A DNA stretch of 64,000 nt from Arcicella rosea. Lineage in GTDB: Bacteria > Bacteroidota > Bacteroidia > Cytophagales > Spirosomataceae. Position numbers and translations under genes: made by a program. A model generated the notes under the pieces. That model was not told the DNA's origin and did no database searches. It worked only from the letters and a program-made list of their open reading frames with translations. The stretch lies in NCBI RefSeq assembly GCF_014204325.1, contig NZ_JACHKT010000012.1:1-64000 (forward strand), read 5' to 3'. Of the stretch, positions 1 through 8,223 are shown in pieces. Within the stretch, counting starts at the first letter, position 1; every line of letters begins with the position of its first letter.

Positions 1-345
1 GACTAATCTCTCAATCTTACCAAATCTAGCTACAATTATCTTCCTAATTGCTCCCTCTTCTCAACCCGTTGGCGTCGTTTGGGAGTGCAAAGATGTAGGA
101 TTAATTCGTAACCACCAAACTTAATCGCAAAGTTTTTTGAAAATATTTCTATAAAAAATCACAACATACACCGCAAATAACTTAATATCAATACTTTATT
201 ACACTCAATAAATATTGAAAAATATTTGAAAAAAAATGAACATTCTTTAATCATTCAAGTAACTATACTAAAAATAGTGTGCTTAAAAATAAAACGAGTA
301 CTAAATTTTGAATCTAGTACTCGTATATTTTACTCGAAAAATGTA
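1..345. other. Intergenic region left of tyrS
   Basis: No open frame of convincing composition is visible on either strand. The left third carries a candidate leftward promoter (listed separately) and a short GC-richer leader. The right part (about 120-330) is AT-rich with several A tracts and no hairpin strong enough to call a terminator for tyrS, which ends at 346. Confidence 0.5.
81..119 (-). promoter_or_regulatory. Candidate strong leftward promoter
   Basis: On the minus strand a TTTGG (115-119) is followed about 16 bases later by TACATCTTTGCACTCCC (81-97). This resembles the Bacteroidota -33/-7 arrangement, although the -7 box is imperfect against TAnnTTTG. The initial transcript would carry CTCCC (81-85) that can pair with GGGAG (51-55), an arrangement often seen in stable-RNA leaders. 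The gene it would serve lies outside the window, so its identity is unknown; a stable RNA is only a guess. Confidence 0.35.
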
Positions 346-1647
346 TTAACCTACAATAATAAGATGATTTTTCTTGCCTTTTCCTACTAATAAGTATTTG
401 CCATTGAGTAAATCAAAGGTTGCTGGGTGATTTGGATCAGCAATCTTGGTTTTGTTAATACTTAGTGCATTTCCTTGGATAGCTCTTCTTGCTTCTCCTT
501 TTGAAGGATAGATTTCTGCATTGGTTATTACTGAAACCAAATCTGTCACTGTTGGACTTGCTTCAAAATCAGCAAGCGTAATTGATGTTTGAGGTACACC
601 ATCAAAAACTGCTAAAATATCAGTATCGCTCATTCCTTGTAATACTTCTAAAGTTCCTTTTCCAAAAAGAATTTCAGAAGCTTTAACGGCTATGTCGTAA
701 TCCTTTTCAGAATGTACTCTTATGGTTACATCTTTGGCTAATGCTTTTTGCATGATACGAAGATGTGGTGCTTCTGCGTGTTCTGCTTCTAGTTTTTCAA
801 TTTCATCTTTTGAAAGTAACGTAAATACTCTTAACAAACGTGCGCAATCAGCATCTGTAGCATTCAACCAAAACTGATAAAACTGGTATGGCGTTGTCAT
901 TGTTGAATCTAACCAAACGTTTCCAGATTCAGATTTACCAAATTTTGTTCCGTCTGCTTTGGTTACTAATGGCGTTGTCAGTGCATAGGCTTTGTGTTCT
1001 ATTTCATCTGCACCCCCTTCTTTACGTCTGATGATTTCTGTTCCAGTGGTGATATTTCCCCATTGGTCAGAGCCTCCCATTTGTAAACGAACATTTTTAT
1101 TTTTGTATAACCAGTAAAAATCGTAGCCTTGCAATAATTGATACGAAAATTCTGTGAATGAAATTCCTGTTTCTAAACGTTTCTTTACAGAATCTTTAGA
1201 CATCATGTAGTTTACAGAAAGATACTTGCCTGCTTCACGTAGAAACCCTAAAAAGCTAAATTCTTTAAACCAATCGTAATTATTAACTACCTCCGCAGAA
1301 TTATCAATATCACTAAAATCTAAAAACTTTTCTAATTGTTTCTTGATACATTCTTGGTTGTGGCGAAGAGTGTCTTCTGAAAGGAACTCACGTTCTGCTG
1401 CTTTTCCTGATGGGTCTCCAATCATTCCTGTGGCGCCACCTACTAATGCGATTGGTTTATGTCCACACAATTGAAAGTGTTTTAACAACATAATCGTTGC
1501 TAAATTTCCGATATGTAAAGATGATGCTGTAGGGTCAAAGCCGATGTAAGCGGCTGTCATTTCTTTTTGTAATTGTTCTTCTGTGCCAGGCATCATGTCC
1601 TGAAGCATTCCACGCCAACGCAGTTCCTCTATAAAATTGCTTTTCAT
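346..1647 (-). CDS. tyrS: Tyrosyl-tRNA synthetase
   Basis: Class I aminoacyl-tRNA synthetase that charges tRNA-Tyr in the cytosol. The 433-residue length is normal for bacterial TyrRS. The N-terminal catalytic Rossmann fold carries the HIGH-type signature HIGN at residues 45-48 and the KMSKS-type loop KFGKS at 235-239. The tyrosine-pocket segment [11 protein letters not shown] is at about 189-199. The C-terminal 80 residues form an S4-like RNA-binding domain ([19 protein letters not shown]). Start is the ATG at 1647. The gene is monocistronic or last in a leftward unit behind the response regulator ending at 1759, with 111 bases between them. Identification is secure. Confidence 0.98.
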   Translation of the reverse strand: MKSNFIEELRWRGMLQDMMPGTEEQLQKEMTAAYIGFDPTASSLHIGNLATIMLLKHFQLCGHKPIALVGGATGMIGDPSGKAAEREFLSEDTLRHNQECIKKQLEKFLDFSDIDNSAEVVNNYDWFKEFSFLGFLREAGKYLSVNYMMSKDSVKKRLETGISFTEFSYQLLQGYDFYWLYKNKNVRLQMGGSDQWGNITTGTEIIRRKEGGADEIEHKAYALTTPLVTKADGTKFGKSESGNVWLDSTMTTPYQFYQFWLNATDADCARLLRVFTLLSKDEIEKLEAEHAEAPHLRIMQKALAKDVTIRVHSEKDYDIAVKASEILFGKGTLEVLQGMSDTDILAVFDGVPQTSITLADFEASPTVTDLVSVITNAEIYPSKGEARRAIQGNALSINKTKIADPNHPATFDLLNGKYLLVGKGKKNHLIIVG

Positions 1648-1758
1648 TTCTAATTAATGATAAATATGCTCTCTGTTTAACTTTTCACAAAGTTAGAGAT
1701 TGTCTATTGATATTTTACTTGCCTGAATGGTATTCCTGAAATGTTAAGCAATAATCTC

Positions 1759-2421
1759 TTAGCAAACCCCATTTCGTACTGCCCATGCTACTAAGCCTGC
1801 TACATTTTTTGTTCCTGTTTTTTCCATAATACGATTTCGGTGTCCTTCTACCGTTCTTGCACTTAAACATAACATTTCTGCGATTTGCTGAGTGGTAGTT
1901 CCTTGACAAATATGCTCAAGTACTTCAAGTTCTCTGTCGGAAATACCGACTTGTAAGCTTAATAAATTTTCTGCTTTTTTCTCAGGCTTATTAATCATCC
2001 TGTTGTGCATTACTTTTACCAAAAAAGGGCCGTAGTAATAGTCTTCATTAAAAACAGTATAAATGGCATTTTCTACTTCGTCGGGATGAGCATCTTTTAA
2101 TAAGTATCCATTGGCACCTAGTGACATCAGGTGACTTACAAACTTATCTTCGTCGTGCATAGAAATCACGATAATTTTTACTTTCGGAAAATCTTTTTTA
2201 ATTCTTTCTGTTGCTCTGATTCCATCTACTACGGGCATATTCAAATCCATCAAAACAATATTGGGCAGTAATTGCGGAATATTATCTATTAATTCCTGTC
2301 CATTGGATGCTTCAAGCACTACTTCAAAATCATCATTATGACTTAACAAGGAAACGAGCCCACGACGGAAAAGTGCGTGGTCGTCGGTGACGGCTATTCT
2401 AATCTTAGTTAGCTTACTCAT
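1759..2421 (-). CDS. NarL/LuxR-family response regulator
   Basis: Cytosolic two-component transcription factor of 220 residues. The N-terminal receiver domain (about 7-125) has the acidic pair D13/D14, phospho-acceptor D59 in VLMDLNMP, and the switch Lys in LLKDAHPDE. The C-terminal LuxR-type helix-turn-helix (about 155-218) has the typical SDRELEVLEHICQGTTTQQI and SARTVEGHRNRIMEKTG segments. Start ATG at 2421, 54 bases after the histidine kinase stop at 2476, so the two almost certainly form one cognate pair in one operon. Target genes cannot be inferred. Family assignment is secure. Confidence 0.95.
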   Translation of the reverse strand: MSKLTKIRIAVTDDHALFRRGLVSLLSHNDDFEVVLEASNGQELIDNIPQLLPNIVLMDLNMPVVDGIRATERIKKDFPKVKIIVISMHDEDKFVSHLMSLGANGYLLKDAHPDEVENAIYTVFNEDYYYGPFLVKVMHNRMINKPEKKAENLLSLQVGISDRELEVLEHICQGTTTQQIAEMLCLSARTVEGHRNRIMEKTGTKNVAGLVAWAVRNGVC

Positions 2422-2475
2422 TAATGGTTAGATTTATAGAGGAAAAATATCCTAAAACGCTACATAATATACATA

Positions 2476-3240
2476 TCAAAGAGGAACTGTAATGATAAAC
2501 GTTGAACCTCGTCCGATTTCAACGTCAAATTTAAGTTGTCCTTTGATAAGACTCATACGACTTTCGATATTTTTTATTCCAATGCCTCTACTTGGCTGAT
2601 TTACAGCTTCTAAATCAAAGCCTTTTCCATCATCTGTTACTTCTAATCTAAGTTTTTTGTTATTTTCGGATAAAGTGATTTTGATTTCTTTTGCCTCCGC
2701 ATGTTTTAGGGCATTATTAACTAATTCTTGCGTAGAGCGATAAAGTGCTAATTCTGTCTTAGCATCATATCTTGCGTTTAGGTCACAAGTAAAATGAATG
2801 GGGAGATTGGTGTGGAGTGTCATTTTCTGAGAGAAATCTTTCAAAGCTTCTATCAAACCAAATTCATCTAAAGTACTTGGCATTAAATCTTTGGAAATTC
2901 TCCTGACATTATGAAGGGCTTCGTTTAGTAACTCTTCTGTTCTACCAAGCAGTAAAGTTCTCTTGGATTCGTTTTCTGAGTACTTGTTTAATTGTGAGAG
3001 ACTCATTCTTGTAGCAGAAAGTAATGCTCCGATTTCATCGTGCAAATCTCCACCAATTTGTCGGCGAACTACTTCTTGCGAACCAACACTTGCCTCAAGC
3101 ATGGCTTGATGAAGTGCTTCTTCGTGTGCGGCTCTTTGTAATCTTTGACGACGATAATATACAATCACAAAAAGTATAATTGCCGAAACTGGCAAAAGCA
3201 TTGCAATGGTGCCTAGAATAACGATTTTGACCTCATTCAT
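2476..3240 (-). CDS. Sensorless HisKA_3 histidine kinase
   Basis: Membrane-tethered sensor kinase of 254 residues, DesK/NarX type. One hydrophobic segment (about 6-28) anchors it. There is no periplasmic or PAS/GAF sensor domain. The HisKA_3 dimerisation helix carries phospho-acceptor H67 in GGDLHDEIGALL. The HATPase domain shows an N box (QELVNNALKHA), a G1 box (TDDGKGFD) and a G2 box (SRGIGIKNIESR). It is preceded by a 47-residue membrane peptide ending 9 bases upstream and a 7-TM protein. Because the kinase has no sensor of its own, one of those neighbours may supply signal input; this is inference. The pairing with the regulator at 1759-2421 is strong by position and family. Confidence 0.94.
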   Translation of the reverse strand: MNEVKIVILGTIAMLLPVSAIILFVIVYYRRQRLQRAAHEEALHQAMLEASVGSQEVVRRQIGGDLHDEIGALLSATRMSLSQLNKYSENESKRTLLLGRTEELLNEALHNVRRISKDLMPSTLDEFGLIEALKDFSQKMTLHTNLPIHFTCDLNARYDAKTELALYRSTQELVNNALKHAEAKEIKITLSENNKKLRLEVTDDGKGFDLEAVNQPSRGIGIKNIESRMSLIKGQLKFDVEIGRGSTFIITVPL

Positions 3241-3249
3241 TCAATTAAA

Positions 3250-3393
3250 TCATTTATAGACTCCAAATTTCTGCTTTATCAGTCGTTCATGCAAAAAATA
3301 GACTAAAAGAATGATAGAGGTGGCAAAAGTAATCATCATGATTGTGCCGACTTCGATGATGATTTTAACTGTAGAGGCGTCTTGCTGAACCAT
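3250..3393 (-). CDS. 47-residue single-TM peptide of kinase operon
   Basis: Small ORF, ATG at 3391-3393, TGA at 3250-3252. The first 8 residues (MVQQDAST) are polar, followed by one long hydrophobic stretch (about 10-34) and a basic tail (HERLIKQKFGVYK). It overlaps the 3' end of the 7-TM gene in another frame by 58 bases and ends 9 bases before the kinase ATG, a spacing expected for a coupled operon gene. No family is recognised. It could be a modulator of the kinase, or the overlap may be fortuitous. Position, clean membrane topology and tight spacing support reality. Confidence 0.6.
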   Translation of the reverse strand: MVQQDASTVKIIIEVGTIMMITFATSIILLVYFLHERLIKQKFGVYK

Positions 3394-4016
3394 AATCCTA
3401 TTGCTAAAAAGATTCTAAAGATGAAAGATAAGATGAAATATATAACCCATAGCTCCTTAAAAAAAGGCGATTTATGAAAGAGTACTGTTTCTCCGTAAAG
3501 GAATAGAAATAAAGTACCTGAAAAATAAAGTAAGCAAGCTACACTAATCCAAAACATCGGAGTGACAGAGAGTTTCTGTACAGTTAGTGTTTGGAGAAGT
3601 TGGAAAAAGTAAATAAATACACAAATAATAATTATGATGCAGGCAATTGAATTAATTAAACTATTGAACTTTACAAAATTGGAAGTTTCAGTAAAATTGA
3701 AAATAGCAAAAAACGTAAAAACTGATATGGTAATTAAAGTAATTCGTTTAACTAGTTTATTTATAAATACTTCTCGATACATTAAGACCAATAGTAAGCA
3801 CTCTACTACCGAAAATATGTTTAGCATAAAATGATTAGGACTGTGTAAATATCTTGCCCAAAAAGTTGCTATTATTTCAGTTAGAGTAGATACTATAATA
3901 TATACAAACATTAGTTTTAATTCTAATGTGAAATTTTCCCTTCTGATAATAGCAATTATCAGAGGGAAAAAAACTCCTAAAGATGATACGTATGCGAGTA
4001 TATCTGGAAAGGTCAT
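3336..4016 (-). CDS. Seven-TM membrane protein of kinase operon
   Basis: 226-residue polytopic membrane protein with about seven hydrophobic segments separated by short charged loops (for example IIRREN and YREVFINKLVKR). The ATG at 4016 is preferred because it lies 9 bases after the stop of the upstream small gene; an upstream in-frame extension would overlap that gene and has no membrane-protein character. The C terminus is Ser/Lys-rich. No sequence family is recognised. It is the second gene of a leftward cluster ending in histidine kinase and response regulator, so it may be the sensor or signal-input partner of that kinase. Function unknown. Confidence 0.75.
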   Translation of the reverse strand: MTFPDILAYVSSLGVFFPLIIAIIRRENFTLELKLMFVYIIVSTLTEIIATFWARYLHSPNHFMLNIFSVVECLLLVLMYREVFINKLVKRITLITISVFTFFAIFNFTETSNFVKFNSLINSIACIIIIICVFIYFFQLLQTLTVQKLSVTPMFWISVACLLYFSGTLFLFLYGETVLFHKSPFFKELWVIYFILSFIFRIFLAIGLWFSKTPLQLKSSSKSAQS

Positions 4017-4024
4017 CCTATAGT

Positions 4025-4312
4025 TTAGTCTATGTGTACTGGACAGTAAGGTGGACAAGGTGGTGGTCCAATGATACATGAAGTAGAAATAACTTCACAG
4101 TCACCGTTAACTCCGCTAATAATTAATTGGTGAACCTCATCTTCGTCATAAGTATGTTCAATTTTGAAACCTACGATTTCTGGATTTTCTTCTAGCATTG
4201 CTACTAATAAAGATGCACTTACATAATGAGAATGTACTTGGTGTTTTTTCTTGTAATCTTCTAATCCTTTAGATGCTTTTTCTGATTCTCTTTTAATAAG
4301 TTTACCTGCCAT
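4025..4312 (-). CDS. Small protein with Cys/Pro-rich tail
   Basis: 95-residue protein of unknown family. The N-terminal 30 residues are highly charged and helical in character (KRESEKASKGLEDYKKKHQ). The middle (about 31-70) looks like a small alpha/beta fold. The C-terminal 25 residues hold four of the five cysteines in a Pro-rich context, ending CIIGPPPCPPYCPVHID. No signal peptide is present. It is the first gene of the 7-TM/peptide/kinase/regulator cluster. The tail could bind metal, be crosslinked, or be a modified-peptide core; no maturation enzyme is nearby, so function remains open. Confidence 0.7.
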   Translation of the reverse strand: MAGKLIKRESEKASKGLEDYKKKHQVHSHYVSASLLVAMLEENPEIVGFKIEHTYDEDEVHQLIISGVNGDCEVISTSCIIGPPPCPPYCPVHID

Positions 4313-4387
4313 GTTTGTTAAATAATTGGGGTTGGTTAATAATATTCAAAACTACTAAAATGTATATAATTACAAAGTATTCTAATG

Positions 4388-4434
4388 AAAATAGCGTAGA
4401 AATACACATAAAACAGGTATTTCTACGCTATTTC
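4388..4434 (-). terminator. Intrinsic terminator of ribE
   Basis: A 16-base-pair perfect stem (4390-4405 with 4417-4432, sequence AATAGCGTAGAAATAC and its complement) with an 11-base loop lies directly downstream of the ribE stop at 4436 and is followed on the minus strand by TTTTCATT. The stem begins within a few bases of the stop codon. Confidence 0.8.
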
Positions 4435-4435
4435 T

Positions 4436-5020
4436 TTATAGCGTAATCATCTTCTTGATGTATTTACCTACAATATCAAATTCTAGGTTTACGATGTCAC
4501 CGATTTTTAAAGTATGAAAAACAGTATGTTCGTAAGTGTAAGGAATAATGGCTACTCTGAAAGTATTTATGCCTGAATTAAATACAGTGAGACTTGTTCC
4601 GTTGATACAGATTGAGCCTTTTTCGACAGTAACGTTTTGTCCGTAGTTACTATATTCAAAATCATAGAGCCAAGAACCATCTTGTTCAATAATGTTGGTA
4701 ACTATTCCTGTTTGGTCAACGTGTCCTTGTACAATGTGTCCGTCGAAACGTCCATTTGCTGGCATACATCTTTCCAGATTTACTTTTGAACCTACCGTTA
4801 AAGCTCCTAAATTGGTTTTTTTAAGGGTTTCGTCGATGGCTGTTACCGAATATTCTTCTCCTTTAATATCAATTACGGTTAAACATACGCCATTGTGGGC
4901 AAGACTTTGGTCTATTTTTAATTCGTTGGTAAAAGGACAAGTAAGTGTAAATGTAATGTTTGTTCCTTCTTTGCTAAGATTGGTTACTTTGCCTAATGCT
5001 TCGATGATTCCTGTGAACAT
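4436..5020 (-). CDS. ribE: Riboflavin synthase alpha chain
   Basis: Converts two 6,7-dimethyl-8-ribityllumazine molecules to riboflavin in the cytosol. The 194-residue protein shows the usual start MFTGIIEALGKV and two tandem lumazine-binding repeats, recognisable by NGVCLTV in the first half and INGTSLTV in the second. The linker HIVQGHVDQTG joins them. Length matches the family (about 200). It stands alone: no other rib genes are adjacent, and the neighbour upstream (5118) is divergent. The name follows E. coli usage; in Bacillus the same enzyme also carries the name ribE. Confidence 0.96.
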   Translation of the reverse strand: MFTGIIEALGKVTNLSKEGTNITFTLTCPFTNELKIDQSLAHNGVCLTVIDIKGEEYSVTAIDETLKKTNLGALTVGSKVNLERCMPANGRFDGHIVQGHVDQTGIVTNIIEQDGSWLYDFEYSNYGQNVTVEKGSICINGTSLTVFNSGINTFRVAIIPYTYEHTVFHTLKIGDIVNLEFDIVGKYIKKMITL

Positions 5021-5063
5021 TTTTTTATCTATTATCTGTTATCGCTTTCGCAAGTTAATTTAC

Positions 5064-5071
5064 TAATTTTG
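5064..5071 (+). promoter_or_regulatory. Candidate -7 box of DUF1684 gene
   Basis: TAATTTTG matches the Bacteroidota -7 consensus TAnnTTTG and lies 46 bases before the ATG at 5118. No good -33 TTG is present, and AT-rich DNA yields such matches by chance. Confidence 0.35.
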
Positions 5072-5117
5072 CTTATCTATCAAGAACAGGCATGTTCCTC
5101 TTAAAATTCCTCAAAAA

Positions 5118-5735
5118 ATGTTCAAAAATAAATTCTTCCTTGTTTTTACCAGTGTTATTTTAGTTGCTATCATTATTTACTCTTTTGTTGATTCTCAAGA
5201 AAAACCTGCAACTGAGGCTCTTTCAGATAATTATGCGAAAACGGTTCTAGCTTTAAGACAAGCCAAAGATGAGGCTTTGAAAACCGAAAAAGATTCGCCC
5301 ATTGAGGATAAAAAAAACTTTAAAGGCTTACATTATTTTGCAATAAACCCTGTTTATAAAGTAGTGGCTACTTTGGATAAATTAACAAGCGGACAAAGTA
5401 TTAAAGTTGCGATGACGGGCGGAGAAACTGAGGAATATGAAGCTTTTGCGAACCTAACATTTGAAATTGATGGGAAAAAATGTGCTTTAAAAGTATTTAA
5501 AACACCTGAAGGAAACTTGTTTTTACCTTTCCGTGATTTAACAAGTAATAAAGAAACTTATGGTGCGGGGCGTTATCTTGATTTAAAAATGGAAGATATT
5601 AAAGACCAAAGCATTGAGATTGATTTTAATCTTTGCTATCAGCCATATTGTGCTTACAATCCTAGTTTTACTTGCCCAGTGCCACCAGCAGAGAACTTTT
5701 TGAATGTTGCTTTGAAGGTTGGGGAGAAAATGTAG
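5118..5735 (+). CDS. DUF1684 family protein
   Basis: 205-residue protein. One N-terminal hydrophobic segment (about 3-22) looks like an uncleaved anchor or signal peptide, so the rest is probably periplasmic or membrane-attached. The body is a DUF1684 domain, recognised by FRDLTSNKETYGAGRYL at about 138-154 and the C-terminal FNLCYQPYCAYNPSFTCPVP block followed by AENFLNVALKVGEKM. The conserved cysteines in that block are a family hallmark, but the biochemical role is not established. It is divergent from ribE and convergent with the acyl-CoA dehydrogenase. Confidence 0.88.
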   Translation: MFKNKFFLVFTSVILVAIIIYSFVDSQEKPATEALSDNYAKTVLALRQAKDEALKTEKDSPIEDKKNFKGLHYFAINPVYKVVATLDKLTSGQSIKVAMTGGETEEYEAFANLTFEIDGKKCALKVFKTPEGNLFLPFRDLTSNKETYGAGRYLDLKMEDIKDQSIEIDFNLCYQPYCAYNPSFTCPVPPAENFLNVALKVGEKM

Positions 5736-5809
5736 TATTGAAGGACATAAAATATCCCCACTTAAAAAGCAGGGATATGCGTTTGTTTTGATGAAAATGT
5801 AATTAAATA

Positions 5810-7627
5810 TTATTGAAAAACACCAAGCTTTTCCGAATCAACAGTTAGTAAAGTATTATCTGTTAATCGGGTTGCTAAAGCATAATTTTTGATTAATTCA
5901 TAATGATAGAAGAATTTCATGGTATGAATTTTCGATTCATAAAATGAGGTTTCACTTTCTTCAAGGCTTTGGGTAATTAATGCTTGTTTAGCTACAATTG
6001 CTTGTTTAAGCCATATCCATGCAACTGTGGTAATCCCGAAAAACTCCATATAAAGATTGGCATCTGCTAAAAAAGCCTCATTATCTCCTTTGGCAGCAAT
6101 ACTTAACAAGTGCATCGTTACTTTTTGCAAACGTCCTAGTTCCTTTTCAAGCTTTTCAGCATAAGGTTTTAGTTCATCAAAAGTATTTGCCAGCTCAATA
6201 CTCTTCATTATTTCATTGAAAAGTAACTGTGGTGCTTTGCCATTATTCAATGTCACTCCCCTACCTAATAAATTCAAAGAATGTATGCCCGTTGTACCTT
6301 CGTAGATAGACATAATTCTGACATCACGAGCCATTTGTTCTAATGGAAAGTCTTCTGTGTAGCCATACCCACCCAAAACCTGCAAGCCTTCATTCACTGC
6401 TTTGATACCCATTTCGGCTGGATAAGTTTTAGCAACGGTTGTCATCAAATCAAGCATTAATTGATAAGGTTTTGCCTCCTCAGAGGTTTTACCAAGTGCA
6501 TGAATCATGTCTTGCCAGTGATAACATTCTAGTAAAAGTGCCAAAGAGCCTTCAACAACGGCTTTTTGAAACAACAACATTCTTTTTACATCGGGATGGT
6601 TAATGATATACGTCTGTTCTTCTTCTAAATTTTTGTTGTTAAGTTTCCTTCCTTGCGGACGCTCCTTCGCATACTCCAATGAAGCATAATATGCGGCAGA
6701 AGCAATGTAAGTTCCGCCCATGCCAACGCCTAACCGTGCTTCATTCATCATTTGAAACATGTAGCTAAGTCCTTTATTGGCTTCCCCCACTAAATATCCA
6801 ATTGAATTATCTTTATCACCGAAGGTTAAGTGCATAGCGGGCGTAGCTTTCTGCCCCATTTTATGATAGATTCCTGTAGAAATCACATCGTTATCTACAT
6901 TGAATTCAGTCCCATTGGCATTTGCTCTGAATTTAGGAACAACAAATAAAGAAATTCCTTTAGTACCGAGTGGTGCACCTTCAATTCTTGCCAATACTAA
7001 GTGAATAATGTTATCGGCAATGTCATGATCGCCAGCAGAAATGAATACTTTCTGACCTTTAATCTTAAAAGTACCGTCACTTTGTGGAAAAGCAGTCGTG
7101 ATAACATCTGAAAGCGAGCTACCAGCTTGAGGTTCAGTTAAACACATTGAGCCAGTCCATTCGCCAGTTACCATTCTTTGGGCATATTTTTCTTTTAATT
7201 CATCCGAACCAAAAGAAAAAATCAAATTTGCAGAACCAGCCGTTAAACCAGTAAACATTACAAAAGCATTATTGGCTGAACCTCTAATCATTTCGCTTGC
7301 TGCGTTGACTACAGTTGGTAATTGTTGTCCGCCATTTTCATAATCAAAAGTTGCGGCAATCATTCCTGCATCGCCCATTGCTTTTACATAATCTTTTACG
7401 GCAGGATGTACTTTTACTTGACCATTAATTAACTGAGGCTGGTTTCTATCGGACGAGACGTAGGCATTTCGGAGGATTTTATCAGCAATTTCTTCGGCAG
7501 TATCCAAAACCATGTCGAACATATCAGGCGTATAATCCTGAAAGTATGAAAACTTAGTAAGTTCTGCCACTTGCAGCACTTCTTTCAACATAAAATCAAG
7601 ATTGCGACGAGAATATTGCTTATTCAT
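5810..7627 (-). CDS. Acyl-CoA dehydrogenase
   Basis: FAD-dependent alpha,beta-dehydrogenation of acyl-CoA, first step of beta-oxidation. 605 residues, longer than the classical 380-residue enzyme because of a C-terminal helical extension, as in the AcdA/FadE-like Bacteroidota form. The FAD/substrate region shows MCLTEPQAGSSLSD (161-174). The C-terminal catalytic domain has VLGGYGYTEDFPLEQMARD and the catalytic-base motif SIYEGTTGIHSL with E443. No thiolase or hydratase gene is adjacent. A palindromic site just upstream of the ATG may be its operator. Substrate chain length cannot be read from the sequence. Confidence 0.95.
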   Translation of the reverse strand: MNKQYSRRNLDFMLKEVLQVAELTKFSYFQDYTPDMFDMVLDTAEEIADKILRNAYVSSDRNQPQLINGQVKVHPAVKDYVKAMGDAGMIAATFDYENGGQQLPTVVNAASEMIRGSANNAFVMFTGLTAGSANLIFSFGSDELKEKYAQRMVTGEWTGSMCLTEPQAGSSLSDVITTAFPQSDGTFKIKGQKVFISAGDHDIADNIIHLVLARIEGAPLGTKGISLFVVPKFRANANGTEFNVDNDVISTGIYHKMGQKATPAMHLTFGDKDNSIGYLVGEANKGLSYMFQMMNEARLGVGMGGTYIASAAYYASLEYAKERPQGRKLNNKNLEEEQTYIINHPDVKRMLLFQKAVVEGSLALLLECYHWQDMIHALGKTSEEAKPYQLMLDLMTTVAKTYPAEMGIKAVNEGLQVLGGYGYTEDFPLEQMARDVRIMSIYEGTTGIHSLNLLGRGVTLNNGKAPQLLFNEIMKSIELANTFDELKPYAEKLEKELGRLQKVTMHLLSIAAKGDNEAFLADANLYMEFFGITTVAWIWLKQAIVAKQALITQSLEESETSFYESKIHTMKFFYHYELIKNYALATRLTDNTLLTVDSEKLGVFQ

Positions 7628-7649
7628 GGTTAATGGCTTTGTGTCTTGT

Positions 7650-7707
7650 TATGCTTGCATACAATAGAGCGTAAAAGTAATAACATTAATATTATTCTGC
7701 AAGCATA
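7650..7707. promoter_or_regulatory. Palindromic operator candidate upstream of acyl-CoA dehydrogenase
   Basis: Twelve-base palindrome TATGCTTGCATA (7650-7661) lies 23 bases before the acyl-CoA dehydrogenase ATG. A ten-base arm TGCAAGCATA (7698-7707) is the exact complement of its first ten bases. The layout fits an operator of a TetR-type fatty-acid regulator, but no such regulator lies in the window, so the binding protein is inference. Confidence 0.4.
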
Positions 7708-7730
7708 CTGTTTCAATTTAAGGCACAAAA

Positions 7731-7757
7731 AAAGTTGTCCTTTAGGGTGACAACTTT
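7731..7757 (-). terminator. Intrinsic terminator
   Basis: A nine-base-pair stem (AAAGTTGTC 7731-7739 with GACAACTTT 7749-7757) followed on the minus strand by a run of T. It lies 23 bases downstream of the stop of the small membrane protein at 7780. Confidence 0.75.
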
Positions 7758-7779
7758 AAAATTCTGTAAAAAAACCTCT

Positions 7780-7983
7780 TTACTTAGCGTTTTTCGTATT
7801 TATTGTATTTTTTCCGACATAAATCATCGTTACAAAAAATAAAATAGTTGAAACCCAACTGAATTGGTTAAGTAAAATATCTATTCCCTTATCATTGAAA
7901 TAAAGACCTACAGCAATTCTTAATAAAACACAAATTGCATATACACAGAGTACAAAATATATATTCTTGTTCACATTTTTCAT
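7780..7983 (-). CDS. Small two-TM membrane protein
   Basis: 67-residue protein with two hydrophobic segments (about 7-28 and 41-59) and a Lys/Asn-rich C terminus. No family is recognised. The ORF has its own terminator downstream and a clean ATG, and it lies 45 bases after the stop of the 40-residue ORF, which supports it being a real small gene. Function unknown. Confidence 0.55.
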   Translation of the reverse strand: MKNVNKNIYFVLCVYAICVLLRIAVGLYFNDKGIDILLNQFSWVSTILFFVTMIYVGKNTINTKNAK

Positions 7984-8028
7984 AGCTTTGGGTATTACTG
8001 ATATTGAAATACAATGCTAAAGAGCATA

Positions 8029-8151
8029 TTATTTTCTAATGGATTTCAAAAAAAATCTTCCAATGAAGAAAAGGAAAAGTCCAAATAAAATTACATTAAA
8101 AAGTTGCCATAAAATTAGGCTTAGGTTTGAAGTTAAAATGTTGTTTATCAT
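8029..8151 (-). CDS. Possible 40-residue membrane peptide
   Basis: Short ORF, ATG 8149-8151, TAA 8029-8031. It encodes a mostly hydrophobic segment (residues about 10-35, including WQLFNVILFGLFLFFIGRFF) followed by the basic end LKSIRK. It lies 45 bases upstream of the 67-residue membrane protein in the same orientation. The topology is protein-like, but AT-rich DNA gives hydrophobic ORFs easily, so existence is uncertain. Confidence 0.4.
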   Translation of the reverse strand: MINNILTSNLSLILWQLFNVILFGLFLFFIGRFFLKSIRK

Positions 8152-8223
8152 GATTCTGAAAGTTTTTTTGTTTGGAAACTATTTACGATAAAATTAAGAT
8201 AAATCATTGATAAATAAAAGTTT

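Noticed and set aside
1715-1909. Minus-strand 64-codon frame overlapping the response-regulator end
   Set aside because: It overlaps the conserved LuxR domain out of frame and lacks any protein-like pattern.
3634-3834. Plus-strand 66-codon frame inside the 7-TM gene
   Set aside because: Complementary shadow of a membrane protein gene; amino-acid composition is that of antisense AT-rich DNA.
5735-5780. Hairpin ATATCCC/GGGATAT after the DUF1684 gene as terminator
   Set aside because: Short stem, long loop and no T run; not convincing as an intrinsic terminator.
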